Assembly: GCF_014195485.1 (NCBI RefSeq)
Contig: NZ_JACIBU010000001.1
Location: 2,604,001 to 2,668,000, forward strand
Direction of reading: 5' to 3'
Length of the DNA stretch: 64,000 nucleotides
Source: Modestobacter versicolor
GTDB taxonomy: Bacteria > Actinomycetota > Actinomycetes > Mycobacteriales > Geodermatophilaceae
This document shows, one piece after another, positions 25,913-34,968 of this stretch. A program made the translations under genes and the position numbers. How positions within the stretch are numbered: position 1 is the first letter of the stretch; the number at the start of each line of letters is the position of its first letter. Below the pieces are notes generated by a model. The model saw nothing but the letters and a program-made list of their open reading frames with translations, did no database searches and had not been told where the DNA came from.

Positions 25913-27367
25913 ATGCCACCTGTGCTGGACCAGTCCACGCCCGCGCAGGAGCTTGCCTCCCTGGTCGGCTCCGTGGCGGCGCTGCCGGCCCCCCGCTACG
26001 CCGGCCTGGCCCGCCGCATCCGCGAGCTGGTGCTGGCCGGGCAGCTCCCGGCCGGCACCCGGCTGCCCGCGGAGCGCGATCTCGCCGCCGTCCTGGACAC
26101 CAGCCGGGTGACCATCGCCTCGGCGTACCGGGTGCTGCGCGAGGAGGGCTGGGCGCGCACCCGGCACGGGTCCGGCACGGTGGTCGAGGTGCCCGTCCCC
26201 GGCGGCACCGCCGACGCCGGCTGGCTGCCCCGGGCCACCCCGGGCCTCATCGACCTCGCGCACGCCGCCCCGCCCGCCGCACCGCAGCTGCTGCCGGCCT
26301 ACGCGCGGGCGCTGGAGCAGCTGCCGGCCCTCACCGACGGCAACGGCTACTCCCCCAACGGCCTGCCCGAGCTGCGCGAGGCGATCGCCGCCCGGTTCAC
26401 CGGCCGCGGGCTGCCGACCGACCCGGAGCAGGTCGTGGTCACCGCCGGCGTCGGCGATGCGACCGCCCTGGTGCTGGACCTCCTGCTGGAGCCCGGCGAC
26501 CGGGTGCTCGTCACCCATCCCACCTACGCCGGCTCCCTGCGCATGGTGGAGGCGGGCAACGGGCGGCTGGTGCCGGTCCCCACCGACCCGGCCGCCCCCG
26601 ACGACCTCGTGCCCGCCGCGCACGCGGCAGCACGGCAGAGCGCGCCCCGGGTGGCGCTGCTCGAGCCCGACTTCGCCAACCCCACCGGCGCCCGGCTCTC
26701 CGCCGCGGGACGACGCCGGCTGGCCGCCACGCTGTGGCAGCAGGGCGTGCTCGCCGTCGTCGACGAGGTCAGCGCCGAGCTGCACTTCGACGACGACCCC
26801 CTCCCGCCGTACGCCGCCGGGCTGCCCGATGCGGCGGTCGTGACCGTCGGCGGGCTGAGCAAGGCGGTGTGGGGCGGCCTGCGGATCGGCTGGCTGCGCA
26901 CCGACGCCGCGCTGGCCGACCGGCTGGGGCTGGCGTACGCCCGGCGGCAGCTGTCCGTCGGCCTGCTCGACCAGCTGGCCGCGACGCTGCTGCTGCGCGA
27001 CCTGGACGCCGTGCTGGCCGGTCGCCGCGAGCAGCTGCGCACCCAGCGCGACGAGCTGCTGGCCGCCCTGGCCGAGCGCCTCCCCGACTGGGAGGTGCTG
27101 CCCCCCGCCGGTGGCCTGTCGCTGTGGTGCCGGCTCCCGCCGGGGCTGAGCTCGGCCGCCCTCGCGGCCGGTGCCGCACCGCACGGCCTGCTGCTGGCCG
27201 AGGGGCGCGCGTTCGGCACCGGGTACGCCTTCGATGACCACCTGCGGCTGCCGTACACCCGCCCGGCCGGCGAGCTGCGGGCGGCGGTCGAGGTGCTGGC
27301 CACGCTGAGCGGGAGCCTCCGGGCCGGCACCGCGCACGCCGTCGTGCGGTCCCGGACCGTCGTCTGA
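25913..27367 (+). CDS. MocR/PdxR-type GntR regulator with aminotransferase domain
   Basis: A 484-aa fusion. Residues 20-95 form a GntR winged helix (YAGLARRIRELVLAGQLPAG, RLPAERDLAAVLDTSRVTIA, YRVLREEGWARTRHGSGTVV). Residues 110-484 form a fold-type-I aminotransferase-like domain (NGYSPNGLPELREAIAARFT, LLEPDFANPTGARLSAAG, VDEVSAELHFD and the PLP lysine in GGLSKAVWGGLRIGWLR). MocR proteins sense PLP or an amino compound and usually control a neighbouring gene; here only the small divergent membrane ORF or its own gene is close. ATG 25913 fits the start of the wHTH. Confidence 0.92.
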   Translation: MPPVLDQSTPAQELASLVGSVAALPAPRYAGLARRIRELVLAGQLPAGTRLPAERDLAAVLDTSRVTIASAYRVLREEGWARTRHGSGTVVEVPVPGGTADAGWLPRATPGLIDLAHAAPPAAPQLLPAYARALEQLPALTDGNGYSPNGLPELREAIAARFTGRGLPTDPEQVVVTAGVGDATALVLDLLLEPGDRVLVTHPTYAGSLRMVEAGNGRLVPVPTDPAAPDDLVPAAHAAARQSAPRVALLEPDFANPTGARLSAAGRRRLAATLWQQGVLAVVDEVSAELHFDDDPLPPYAAGLPDAAVVTVGGLSKAVWGGLRIGWLRTDAALADRLGLAYARRQLSVGLLDQLAATLLLRDLDAVLAGRREQLRTQRDELLAALAERLPDWEVLPPAGGLSLWCRLPPGLSSAALAAGAAPHGLLLAEGRAFGTGYAFDDHLRLPYTRPAGELRAAVEVLATLSGSLRAGTAHAVVRSRTVV

Positions 27368-27453
27368 CGCCGTCGACCGGCTCACCCACCGTGAGCGCAG
27401 CTCAGCTCCTCGTGGTCACCTCGGCACGCCGCGCGCGTCGCCGGGGATGGCGG

Positions 27454-27514
27454 TACTTTCGACCCACTGGAGCGGTCGCGCCCCCGACGGGCTCGACGGG
27501 TCACCGTGGGTCGA
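27454..27514 (+). promoter_or_regulatory. Promoter and inverted repeat in the ANTAR gene leader
   Basis: The 212-bp gap before the ANTAR gene holds TACTTT (27454-27459), a TANNNT -10 box, giving a leader of about 115 nt. Within it TCGACCCAC (27459-27467) and GTGGGTCGA (27506-27514) form a perfect 9-bp inverted repeat 38 nt apart, able to fold in the mRNA or serve as an operator. Confidence 0.4.
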
Positions 27515-27579
27515 GCGCACGGCTGGGTGGCCCCCACCGGAGAGCGTCCGGTGCGCCGAGGCAGAGATCGGCCGCTGTC

Positions 27580-28320
27580 ATGTCCTCCACCTCCGCACTC
27601 CCCCGCCAGAGCGAGGCGCACTCCCGCCCGCACGCCCCGGGCCGCCCCTCCCGCCCTGCTCCGTCCACCGGGCCCGCGCCCTCGGTCCCCCGGACCCAGC
27701 TGGCCGGCCGGTTCCGCGGTGACCTGACCACCGACCAGTGGTGGTGGTCGCCCGAGCTGTTCGAGCTGCACGGCGTGCCGGCCGGCTCGGTCCAGCCGAC
27801 GGTCGGCCTGCTGCTGTCCCACGCGCACTCCGCCGACCGCCCGGGCCTGCAGGCGGCGCTCCGCGCCGCCGGCACCGCGGGCGTGCCGTTCGCCCGGGAG
27901 TACCGGGTGCTGCGGATGGACGGCCGGCAGCGCACCGTACTGCTGGTCTGCGAGCCCGAGACCGACCCGGCCGGCGCCGTCACCGCGCTGAGCGGGCTCG
28001 TCGTCGACGTGACCGGCACCCGGGACACCCCGCCGGCCGACGAGCAGGTGCACCGCCTGGAGACCGAGGTCGAGCAGCTGCGCAGCGCGATGGCCAGCCG
28101 GGCGGCCATCGAGCAGGCCAAGGGCATCCTGATGCTGCTGATGGGCTGCGGTGACCAGGTGGCCTTCGACCTGCTGGCGCACATCTCCAGCCACACCCAC
28201 CGGAAGGTCCGCGACGTCGCCGTCGCGATCATCGACTCGGCGAGCGGCCACAACCCGCTGCCCGACGACGTCCGCGACATCCTGCACGACGCCTGCCCGC
28301 CCGGCCGCGCCCCGGCCTGA
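27580..28320 (+). CDS. PAS-ANTAR antitermination regulator
   Basis: A 246-aa protein. After a disordered Pro/Ser/Arg N-terminus, residues 45-145 form a PAS-like sensor ([40 protein letters not shown]). Residues 155-230 form an ANTAR RNA-binding domain ([40 protein letters not shown]), preceded by a short coiled coil. ANTAR proteins bind paired hexanucleotide-loop hairpins in nascent RNA and prevent termination; which transcripts it controls is unknown. ATG 27580 is selected because the upstream in-frame part is low-complexity. Confidence 0.9.
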   Translation: MSSTSALPRQSEAHSRPHAPGRPSRPAPSTGPAPSVPRTQLAGRFRGDLTTDQWWWSPELFELHGVPAGSVQPTVGLLLSHAHSADRPGLQAALRAAGTAGVPFAREYRVLRMDGRQRTVLLVCEPETDPAGAVTALSGLVVDVTGTRDTPPADEQVHRLETEVEQLRSAMASRAAIEQAKGILMLLMGCGDQVAFDLLAHISSHTHRKVRDVAVAIIDSASGHNPLPDDVRDILHDACPPGRAPA

Positions 28321-28431
28321 CCCGCCGCCGGCTCCCTCCGCGCACCCGCTGGTCTCCTCCCGGCGACCGTCGGAGAGGATCCTGGGACCCCCGGACCGAC
28401 GAGGGCCCGGGACGAGAGAGGGAGCCGCGGC

Positions 28432-29097
28432 GTGTTCTACCTGCTTGCGCGGTTCGTGCTGCGGCCGCTGGTCTTCGTGGTGTTCCGGCCCCGGGTCACC
28501 GGCCGGGAGAACGTGCCGCTCACCGGGCCGGTGATCCTGGCCAGCAACCACCTCTCGTTCATCGACAGCATCGCCATCCCGCTCATGGCGCCGCGCAAGG
28601 TGGCCTACCTGGCCAAGGCCGAGTACTGGCGCGCCCCGGGCTTCGGCGGCTGGGTGTCCCGCACGCTGTTCACCGCGCTGGGCGCGCTGCCCGTCGAGCG
28701 GGAGGCCTCCCGGGCGGCGCAGGCCGCGCTCGACACCGCCATGGGCGTGCTGCGCGAGGGCGGTGCCTTCGGCATCTACCCCGAGGGCACCCGCTCGCGC
28801 GACGGCCGGCTGGCCCGCGGCAAGACCGGGGTGGCCTGGCTCGCGCTCACGGCCGACTGCCCGGTCGTGCCGGTCGCCGTCCACGGCACCGAGAAGATCC
28901 AGCCGATCGGCGCGCGCTGGCCGCGGCCGCACCGGGTGTCGGTCACCTTCGGTGCGCCGCTGACCTTCCCCGAGCACCGCGGCCAGGCCGGCAAGGGCCG
29001 GGCGCGGCGCGAGGTCACCGACCAGGTCATGGAGGCGATCGCCGAGCTGTCGGGTCAGGAGAAGGCCGGCTGGGGCCAGCCCCCGGCGGCGGCATGA
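28432..29097 (+). CDS. plsC: 1-acyl-sn-glycerol-3-phosphate acyltransferase
   Basis: A 221-aa membrane-associated acyltransferase making phosphatidic acid from lysophosphatidic acid. The catalytic HX4D is in SNHLSFID near residue 40, and the glycerophosphate-binding motif is [20 protein letters not shown]. An N-terminal hydrophobic stretch ([17 protein letters not shown]) anchors it. The GTG start has GGGAG about 7 nt upstream. Its stop overlaps the cobQ ATG by 4 nt (ATGA), so cobQ is read as the second gene of this lipid-gene transcript. Confidence 0.94.
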   Translation: MFYLLARFVLRPLVFVVFRPRVTGRENVPLTGPVILASNHLSFIDSIAIPLMAPRKVAYLAKAEYWRAPGFGGWVSRTLFTALGALPVEREASRAAQAALDTAMGVLREGGAFGIYPEGTRSRDGRLARGKTGVAWLALTADCPVVPVAVHGTEKIQPIGARWPRPHRVSVTFGAPLTFPEHRGQAGKGRARREVTDQVMEAIAELSGQEKAGWGQPPAAA

Positions 29098-30605
29098 GCG
29101 GTCCCGGCACGGGGGCCCTGCTCGTCGCCGGCACCACCTCCGACGCCGGCAAGTCCGTGGTCACCGCCGGCATCTGCCGCTGGCTGGCGCGGCAGGGCGT
29201 GCGGGTGGCGCCGTTCAAGGCGCAGAACATGAGCAACAACTCGATGGTCACCGCCGACGGCGCCGAGATCGGCCGCGCCCAGGTGATGCAGGCCGCGGCG
29301 GCCCGGGTCGAGCCCGAGGCGGCGATGAACCCGGTGCTGCTCAAGCCCGGCGGCGAGAACGCCAGCCAGGTCGTCGTCCTCGGCAAGCCGGTCGCGGACG
29401 TGACCGCGCTGTCCTACCGGCCGATGAAGGCCGCCCTGCTCGAGCAGGCGCTGGCCTGCCTGGCCGACCTCCGCTCCCGGTTCGACGTGGTGGTCTGCGA
29501 GGGCGCCGGCTCGCCCACCGAGATCAACCTGCGCGCCGACGACATCGCGAACATGGGCCTGGCCACGGCCGCCGAGCTCCCGGTCGTGGTGGTCGGCGAC
29601 ATCGACCGGGGCGGGGTCTTCGCCGCGCTGTACGGCACCGTCGCGCTGATGCCCCCGGGCGACCAGCGGCTGGTGGCCGGCTTCCTGGTCAACAAGTTCC
29701 GCGGCGACGCCCGGCTGCTCGCCCCGGGCCTGGACCAGCTCGCCGCGCTGACCGGCCGGCCGACGCTCGGCGTGCTGCCCTGGCAGACCGGCCTGCACCT
29801 GGACGTCGAGGACTCCCTCGGTGTCGACGCCCCCCGCGGCCCGGCGCTCCCGCCGCACGGCGACGACGTGCTGCGGGTGTCGGTCGCCCGGCTGCCCCGG
29901 CTGTCGAACTTCACCGACCTGGACGCCCTCGCCGCCGAGCCCGGCGTGCTGCTCCGCTACGCCACCCGGCCCGAGGAGCTCGCCGACGCCGACCTCGTCG
30001 TGCTGCCCGGCACCCGGTCGACGGTCGCGGACCTCGGCTGGCTGCGCGAGACCGGGCTCGCCGACGCCGTCGCCCGCCGCGCCGCCGAGGGCCGGCCGGT
30101 GCTGGGCATCTGCGGCGGCCACCAGATGCTCGCCCGCACCATCAGCGACGACGTCGAGTCGCGAGCCGGCGTCGTCGCCGGGCTCGGCCTGCTGCCGGCC
30201 GACGTCCGGTTCGGTGCGCAGAAGGTGCTCGCCCGGCCCACCGGCGTCGCGCTCGGTCACCCGGTGCACGGCTACGAGATCCACCACGGCGTGGTGACCG
30301 TCGACGGACCCGCGGAAGCGTTCCTGGACGGCGCCCGCGTCGGGTCGGTCTGGGGGACGACGTGGCACGGGGCGCTGGAGAACGACGGGTTCCGGCGGGC
30401 CTTCCTCACCGAGGTGGCCCGGGTGGCCGGCCGCCGGTTCGTCGTCGCCCCGGACACCGACTTCGCAGCGGTGCGGGAGGCACGGCTGGACGCCCTGGGC
30501 GACCTGGTCGCCGAGCACGCCGACACCGACGCCCTGTGGCGGCTGATCGAGCACGGCGCCCCCGCCGGGCTGCCGGTGCTGCCGGCCGGACCGGGCGCGC
30601 GCTGA
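29094..30605 (+). CDS. cobQ: Cobyric acid synthase CobQ
   Basis: A 503-aa glutamine- and ATP-dependent amidase that amidates side chains b, d, e and g of adenosylcobyrinate a,c-diamide. The N-terminal ATPase domain has [20 protein letters not shown] and [20 protein letters not shown], plus [19 protein letters not shown]. The C-terminal type-I glutaminase has the nucleophile Cys in [11 protein letters not shown] and the His in YEIHHG. Length is normal. Its translation is coupled to plsC. Confidence 0.97.
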   Translation: MSGPGTGALLVAGTTSDAGKSVVTAGICRWLARQGVRVAPFKAQNMSNNSMVTADGAEIGRAQVMQAAAARVEPEAAMNPVLLKPGGENASQVVVLGKPVADVTALSYRPMKAALLEQALACLADLRSRFDVVVCEGAGSPTEINLRADDIANMGLATAAELPVVVVGDIDRGGVFAALYGTVALMPPGDQRLVAGFLVNKFRGDARLLAPGLDQLAALTGRPTLGVLPWQTGLHLDVEDSLGVDAPRGPALPPHGDDVLRVSVARLPRLSNFTDLDALAAEPGVLLRYATRPEELADADLVVLPGTRSTVADLGWLRETGLADAVARRAAEGRPVLGICGGHQMLARTISDDVESRAGVVAGLGLLPADVRFGAQKVLARPTGVALGHPVHGYEIHHGVVTVDGPAEAFLDGARVGSVWGTTWHGALENDGFRRAFLTEVARVAGRRFVVAPDTDFAAVREARLDALGDLVAEHADTDALWRLIEHGAPAGLPVLPAGPGAR

Positions 30606-30636
30606 CCACCGGCCGACCGCCCGCTACCGTCGTGGC

Positions 30637-31260
30637 GTGCAGCCCTCCGTCGCCACCGAGCCCACCGACGCGGAGGTGCTGGCCGCCGCGTACCGGCCGC
30701 CGTCCCAGCTCGTCCTGGACAAGGTCATCGACCGCGTCGACGAGCACTGCCGCGCCTTCATCGGCCTCTCGCCGTTCGCCACGCTGGCCACCGCGGACGC
30801 CGACGGCTTCCCGGAGATCTCCCCGCGCGGCGGCGACCCGGGCTTCGTGCACGTGCTCGACGAGCACCGGCTGGCCCTGCCCGACCGGCAGGGGAACAAC
30901 CGGGTGGACAGCCTGCGCAACCTGGCGGTCAACCCGCGTGCGGCGCTGCTGTTCTTCGTGCCCGGCGCCGAGGAGACGCTCAAGGTCTACGGGACGACGG
31001 AGATCGTCGCGGCCGACGCCCTGGGCGTCGACCTGACCGAGTTCGGCCGGGCGCCGAAGTCGCTGGTCGTGCTCACCGTGCAGCGGGCCTACTTCCAGTG
31101 CGGCAAGGCCGTCATGCGCTCGGGGCTGTGGGACCCGTCCAAGCAGGTGGACCGGTCGACGATGACGCCGTTCGGCCAGGTGCTCAAGGACCACTGCCGG
31201 CTGGACACCCCGCTGCCCGACGACGCCACCATCCGCGCGGACCTGGCGCGCGAGCTGTAG
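30637..31260 (+). CDS. PPOX-type FMN-binding flavoprotein (MSMEG_1061-like)
   Basis: A 207-aa protein of the pyridoxamine 5'-phosphate oxidase-like split barrel. It shows FIGLSPFATLATADADGFPE, ISPRGGDPGFVHVLDEHRLA, DRQGNNRVDSLRNLAVNPRA and a C-terminal VQRAYFQCGKAVMRSGLWDP. These features match the MSMEG_1061 group of FMN- or F420-type proteins; the substrate is unknown. The GTG start at 30637 has TACCGT (30625-30630) 6 nt upstream, so the mRNA is probably leaderless and separate from cobQ. Confidence 0.88.
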   Translation: MQPSVATEPTDAEVLAAAYRPPSQLVLDKVIDRVDEHCRAFIGLSPFATLATADADGFPEISPRGGDPGFVHVLDEHRLALPDRQGNNRVDSLRNLAVNPRAALLFFVPGAEETLKVYGTTEIVAADALGVDLTEFGRAPKSLVVLTVQRAYFQCGKAVMRSGLWDPSKQVDRSTMTPFGQVLKDHCRLDTPLPDDATIRADLAREL

Positions 31261-31292
31261 GAACTGTCGGGGGTCTGCCCTAGCGTCCGGTC

Positions 31293-31718
31293 ATGGCCTA
31301 CGAGTTCCAGGTGACCATCGACTCCGTCGCGCCGCACCCGCTCGCCGACTGGTGGGCCGAGGCGCTGGGCTGGGAGCGGGAGCCCACCGACGAGGCGTTC
31401 ATCCGCCGGATGGTCGACGAGGGGCACGCCACCGAGTCCGACACCGTGGTGCACGACGGCCGGCTGGTCTGGGCGGCCGGCGGCGCGATCCGGCACCCCA
31501 CCGGCAGCGCTCCCCGGGTGCTGTTCCAGCTGGTGCCCGAGCCGAAGACGGTGAAGAACCGGGTGCACCTGGACGTGCGGGTGGGCCCGGAGAACGTCGA
31601 GGCCGAGGTGGCCCGGCTGACCGGCCGCGGCGCGACGGTGCTGCACCACGGGCAGCAGGGCCCCTACCGCTGGGTCACGATCGCCGACCCGGAGGGCAAC
31701 GAGCTCTGCCTCACCTGA
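31293..31718 (+). CDS. VOC-family (glyoxalase-like) protein
   Basis: A 141-aa vicinal-oxygen-chelate fold protein, with two beta-alpha-beta-beta-beta units (YEFQVTIDSVAPHPLADWWA; VHLDVRVGPENVEAEVARLT) ending in the usual WVTIADPEGNELCLT. It may bind a metal and act on a small molecule, or be a binding protein; no substrate can be named. TAGCGT (31281-31286) sits 6 nt before the ATG, so it is probably leaderless. A perfect hairpin overlaps its stop. Confidence 0.88.
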   Translation: MAYEFQVTIDSVAPHPLADWWAEALGWEREPTDEAFIRRMVDEGHATESDTVVHDGRLVWAAGGAIRHPTGSAPRVLFQLVPEPKTVKNRVHLDVRVGPENVEAEVARLTGRGATVLHHGQQGPYRWVTIADPEGNELCLT

Positions 31719-31726
31719 GGCAGAGC
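31703..31726. terminator. Hairpin across the VOC stop codon
   Basis: GCTCTGCCTCA (31703-31713) and TGAGGCAGAGC (31716-31726) are perfect complements around a 2-nt centre. The right arm begins with the TGA stop of the VOC gene, and the next gene converges 13 nt beyond, so it probably terminates both transcripts. Confidence 0.65.
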
Positions 31727-31730
31727 GGGC

Positions 31731-31943
31731 TCAGCCGAGCCGGAGCTCGCGCTCGACCTCCAGGGCGGCCTTGCGGTCGGCGACGGCGCGCTGGGCGAGC
31801 AGCCGGCGCCGCTCGTTCCTCGGTCGGCGTTCCGGGCGGTACCGGGCGTCCTCGACGAGCTGGAAGGCCGCGAGCGCGCTGGCGCGCACGGACGGCACCA
31901 CCAGCGGGACCTCGACCGGGTGGACCGGCTGCGCTGTGGTCAT
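31731..31943 (-). CDS. Small basic/acidic protein, unknown
   Basis: A 70-aa protein from ATG 31943. The Val/Pro-rich N-terminus (HPVEVPLVVPSVRASALAAF) is followed by a highly charged helix (RPRNERRRLLAQRAVADRKA) that could be a coiled coil or nucleic-acid-binding tail. GGGAGAGG lies at a suitable distance upstream. No family is recognised. It is divergent from the PemK-like gene; the 229-bp gap between them holds no further gene. Confidence 0.6.
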   Translation of the reverse strand: MTTAQPVHPVEVPLVVPSVRASALAAFQLVEDARYRPERRPRNERRRLLAQRAVADRKAALEVERELRLG

Positions 31944-32172
31944 CTGCTGACCCTCTCCCCCGTGGCGGCCGGTGTTCGACCGCCAGTGCAAGTGTGGCCC
32001 CGGAACGGCGATCTGAACCGCGATGTGACCGTTCAGTCCCGTCCCGCGCACCATCTGTCACGAGAATCACACGCGTGTCGTTCCGCAGGTAGAGCACGCG
32101 CCGAGTCGTCTGACCCGGGACGGCGTGTCGGCCCTGGGCGCGCCGCCGAGGCGATCCCCTACCGTCCGGTGG

Positions 32173-32748
32173 GTGGCGAGCAGTGGATGGCGCAGGGTCC
32201 TCGGTCGGCTGGTGGACGTCGCGGTGCAGCAGGCCACCGCGCCGGCTCAGCGCAAGCAGCGCCGGGTGGCCGCGCCGCGGTCATCGGCACCGACGCCGCC
32301 ACCCCGGTCCCCGCTGCCGCAGGCCGCCCCGCCGCGCCGCCGCACCCTGGTCACCGAGTTCTCCGGCCCGGTGCACCTGGAGTACCGGCCGCGCGAGGAC
32401 GCGCACCCCGACCCGGGCGAGGTCGTCTGGGCGTGGGTGCCCTTCGAGGAGGGCGACGGCCGCGGCAAGGACCGGCCGGTGCTGGTCGTGGGCCGCGACG
32501 ACGACGCGCTGCTGGCGCTGGTGATGAGCAGCAAGGACCACGACCTGGACGCCGCCGACGAGGCCCGGCACGGCCGGCACTGGGTCGACATCGGCACCGG
32601 GGCGTGGGACCGGCAGGGCCGGCCCAGCGAGGTGCGGGTGGACCGGGTGCTGCGGATCGACCCGGCCGACGTCCGCCGCGAGGGCGCGGCGCTGGACCGC
32701 GACCGGTTCGACGCGGTCGCCGCCGAGGTGCACCGGCGCCGCGGCTGA
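32173..32748 (+). CDS. PemK/MazF-like type II toxin-fold protein with N-terminal extension
   Basis: A 191-aa protein. Residues 1-75 are a basic, Pro/Ala-rich disordered extension. The rest carries a PemK/MazF-like barrel: PDPGEVVWAWVPFEEGDGRG, KDRPVLVVGRDDDALLALVM, SSKDH and VRVDRVLRIDPADV. No antitoxin gene lies next to it, so it may be a solitary family member rather than an active toxin. TACCGT (32160-32165) lies 7 nt before GTG 32173, a leaderless arrangement, and this supports that start. Confidence 0.8.
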   Translation: MASSGWRRVLGRLVDVAVQQATAPAQRKQRRVAAPRSSAPTPPPRSPLPQAAPPRRRTLVTEFSGPVHLEYRPREDAHPDPGEVVWAWVPFEEGDGRGKDRPVLVVGRDDDALLALVMSSKDHDLDAADEARHGRHWVDIGTGAWDRQGRPSEVRVDRVLRIDPADVRREGAALDRDRFDAVAAEVHRRRG

Positions 32749-32756
32749 CCGGACCG

Positions 32757-32781
32757 CGCCGCCTCCGGCAGGGAGGCGGCG
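32757..32781. terminator. Bidirectional hairpin terminator
   Basis: CGCCGCCTCC and GGAGGCGGCG form a 10-bp perfect stem with loop GGCAG between two convergent genes (stops at 32748 and 32787). Confidence 0.7.
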
Positions 32782-32786
32782 GGTGC

Positions 32787-33062
32787 TCAGGCGTCGGCGT
32801 CGGCGTCCCGCTGGGCGCGCGGCCGCAGGTGGTAGACGCCCGCGGAGTCGGTCAGCGACTGCAGGTCGTAGCGGTGCACGACCTTGGGTCCACCGTGCAG
32901 GTGCACGTGGGTGATGGTCGGCAGCGGGTCACCGTGCCGGGCCTCCCGGATCTCGACGCGGCCGTCCAGCGGACCCCCCACGAAGAGCAGCACGGCGTCG
33001 TCGGAGCCGGCGTCGCTCACGGCGTCCACGTGGCTCGGCTCTCCCTCGGTCGACTGGCGCAC
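32787..33062 (-). CDS. Hypothetical protein
   Basis: A 91-aa soluble protein that I do not recognise. The middle reads VLLFVGGPLDGRVEIREA and ITHVHLHGGPKVVHRYDLQS, a short beta-rich pattern with several His, followed by an acidic tail. TACCCT lies 7 nt upstream of GTG 33062 (read on the minus strand), a leaderless promoter, supporting it as an independent gene. The neighbours give no functional hint. Confidence 0.65.
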   Translation of the reverse strand: MRQSTEGEPSHVDAVSDAGSDDAVLLFVGGPLDGRVEIREARHGDPLPTITHVHLHGGPKVVHRYDLQSLTDSAGVYHLRPRAQRDADADA

Positions 33063-33116
33063 CCGGACCAGGGTAGGCGTGCGCCCGCGCCCGTGAGGTG
33101 ACCGCGACGTGACGTT

Positions 33117-34172
33117 TCACCCGCCTCGGGGACGCAGCACGCGGGCCAGCAGCGGGGCGGAGAAGAGCATCACGAACAGCCGCAGCACCTGGACCGCCAG
33201 CACGAACGTCGCGTCGGCGCCGCTGCCGGTCGCCGTCGCGAGCACCGCGTACAGCCCACCCGGCGTCGTCGCCAGGTAGCCGTCGAGCAGCGTCACCCCC
33301 GCCGCCCGGGAGAGCACCACGCCCAGCCCGGCGCACGCGGCGACCGCCCCGACGATGAGCACCAGAGCGAGCGGCAGCGCCCGGCCGACGAGCCGCAGGC
33401 TGGCCCGGGTGAACCCCAGCCCCACCTGCAGGCCGATCGCCAGGAAGCCGGCGGCCTCCACCAGCTCCGGCACACCGGCGCCCTGCGACACCCCGGTCAG
33501 GTCCAGCGCCGCGGCCACCGCCATCGGGCCGAGCAGCGACCCGACCGGCAGCCGGGACAGCCGGCCGAGGAGCACGCCGACGACCCCGCAGACCACGGTG
33601 AACAGCAGCCCGCCCGGCCAGCCCGGGCCGTCGTCGGCGGGCGTCGTCCCGCTGCCGGCGGAGGCGCCGTAGACCGTCGTCGCCACGATCGGCATCGCGA
33701 CCACGATGAGCAGCACCCGCAGGTACTGCAGGACGGCGACCACCTGCTCGTCGGCGCCCAGGTCGCGGGCCATCGCGGTGATCCCGGAGGCGCCGCCGGC
33801 GATCATCGAGAACGCGCCGGTGACCGGGCTGATCCCCTTCTGCAGCCGCATGAGCTGGCCGGCGACCAGGCTGACCAGCAGGGTCGCGACGGTCACCGCG
33901 AGCACCGGCAGCCAGTGGTCGGCGACGGTGCGCAGCGTGTCGGTCTGCACCAGCGCCCCGATCGAGACGCCGATGACCGCCTGCGCGCCGAGCCCGGCCG
34001 GCCGGGGCAGCGCCAGCCGGGTGCCGCCCAGCAGCGCCCGGCCCAGCCCGGCGACCAGGCCGCCGAACAGCGGCGCCGACGGCACGCCCAGCAGCTCGAG
34101 CAGCACGCCGGCGCCGACCCCCACGCCCGCGACGACGGCCCAGTCCAGCACCCGCCGCCGCCCGCCCGCCAC
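33117..34172 (-). CDS. AbrB-family (ammonia monooxygenase-like) membrane protein
   Basis: A 351-aa protein with about 9-10 hydrophobic segments in two homologous halves. The repeated signature appears as SAPLFGGLVAGLGRALLGGT with AQAVIGVSIGALVQ, and again as GSLLGPMAVAAALDLTGV with GFLAIGLQVGLGFT. GAFSMIAGGASGITAMARDLGADE is the hallmark of the PF05145 AbrB/AmoA-like group. Despite the family name it is a membrane protein, probably a transporter, substrate unknown. It starts at GTG 34172, 26 nt after the winged-helix gene on the same strand. Confidence 0.86.
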   Translation of the reverse strand: MAGGRRRVLDWAVVAGVGVGAGVLLELLGVPSAPLFGGLVAGLGRALLGGTRLALPRPAGLGAQAVIGVSIGALVQTDTLRTVADHWLPVLAVTVATLLVSLVAGQLMRLQKGISPVTGAFSMIAGGASGITAMARDLGADEQVVAVLQYLRVLLIVVAMPIVATTVYGASAGSGTTPADDGPGWPGGLLFTVVCGVVGVLLGRLSRLPVGSLLGPMAVAAALDLTGVSQGAGVPELVEAAGFLAIGLQVGLGFTRASLRLVGRALPLALVLIVGAVAACAGLGVVLSRAAGVTLLDGYLATTPGGLYAVLATATGSGADATFVLAVQVLRLFVMLFSAPLLARVLRPRGG

Positions 34173-34198
34173 GCCGTCACTGTGCCCGGAGCCCCGGG

Positions 34199-34501
34199 TC
34201 AGGCGTCCAGCGACCCCGTGATCCGCCGCAGCTCGGCCACGTGGGCGGCGAAGGCGGCCCGGCCGGCCTTGCTGAGCGAGAGGGAGGTGCGCTGCCGCGA
34301 GGCGATCGTCGCCTTGCCGACCTTGACGTAGCCCGCCTCCTCCAGCTGCTTGACGTGCTTGGACAGCACCGAGTCGCTGACCCCCACGGCGTCCCGCACC
34401 GCGGCGAACTCCATCGTGTCGACCGCCTGGAGCAGCCCGCAGATCTGCAGCCGCGGAGGCGGGTGGATGACCGCGTCGAAGTGCGGCGCGACGGCGGTCA
34501 C
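34199..34501 (-). CDS. Winged-helix transcriptional regulator
   Basis: A 100-aa ArsR/MarR-like regulator of the stand-alone wHTH type (PF13601-like). The helices read RLQICGLLQAVDTMEFAAVR and AVGVSDSVLSKHVKQLEEAG, and the wing reads YVKVGKATIASRQRTSLSLS. The start of the fold, HPPPRLQIC, is typical. GTG 34501 overlaps the stop of the membrane gene upstream by 4 nt. It is the third gene of a coupled three-gene unit with two paralogous membrane proteins. The GGAAAG repeats upstream of the unit are its most likely operator. Confidence 0.88.
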   Translation of the reverse strand: MTAVAPHFDAVIHPPPRLQICGLLQAVDTMEFAAVRDAVGVSDSVLSKHVKQLEEAGYVKVGKATIASRQRTSLSLSKAGRAAFAAHVAELRRITGSLDA

Positions 34502-34968
34502 GCGCCCGCTCGCAGCCCGGCGGCGTAGGTCCGCGACACCCAGCGGGAGCTCAGCGCGACCGCCGTCCCGAGGACGACGCCGGTGACGACCATCGCGCCC
34601 CGCACGTCGAGCAGGAACTCCAGCCCGGCCCCGACCCCCATGGCGCCGAGGAACGCCGGCCCCCACCAGCGCGCCGCCCGCCGGACCCGGCCCTGGACCG
34701 GGCCGACCTCGCGGGCGTCCCACCAGACCCCGGTGCTCCGCCGGTACACGACGCCCAGCAGCCGGACGAGAGCCAGGAAGACCACCACCGCCGCGCCGAT
34801 CACCCAGATGCGGTGCGACGAGTAGCTCGCGACCAAGCCGGCGAAGCCGAGCCCCAGCGCGACGTCCCACCACCACGGCTGCACGATGCGGTCGGCGAGC
34901 GCGGCCCGGTCGGCGTCCAGGACGTCGAGCTGGGCGGCCGCGGCCTCCGGGTCGGGCAGCCCGGTCAC
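34498..34968 (-). CDS. Membrane protein, paralog of the upstream gene
   Basis: A 156-aa protein. An N-terminal amphipathic helix (AAAAQLDVLDADRAALADRI) leads to four hydrophobic segments in two pairs, with WWWDVALGLGFAGLVASYSS at the first. It is clearly a duplicate of the gene just upstream (34965-35411), sharing the pattern QL-DL-ADRAALADR-V-PWW-DVALGL. GTG 34968 and its stop both overlap neighbours by 4 nt. Function unknown; probably a membrane sensor or partner for the co-encoded winged-helix regulator. Confidence 0.78.
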   Translation of the reverse strand: MTGLPDPEAAAAQLDVLDADRAALADRIVQPWWWDVALGLGFAGLVASYSSHRIWVIGAAVVVFLALVRLLGVVYRRSTGVWWDAREVGPVQGRVRRAARWWGPAFLGAMGVGAGLEFLLDVRGAMVVTGVVLGTAVALSSRWVSRTYAAGLRAGA

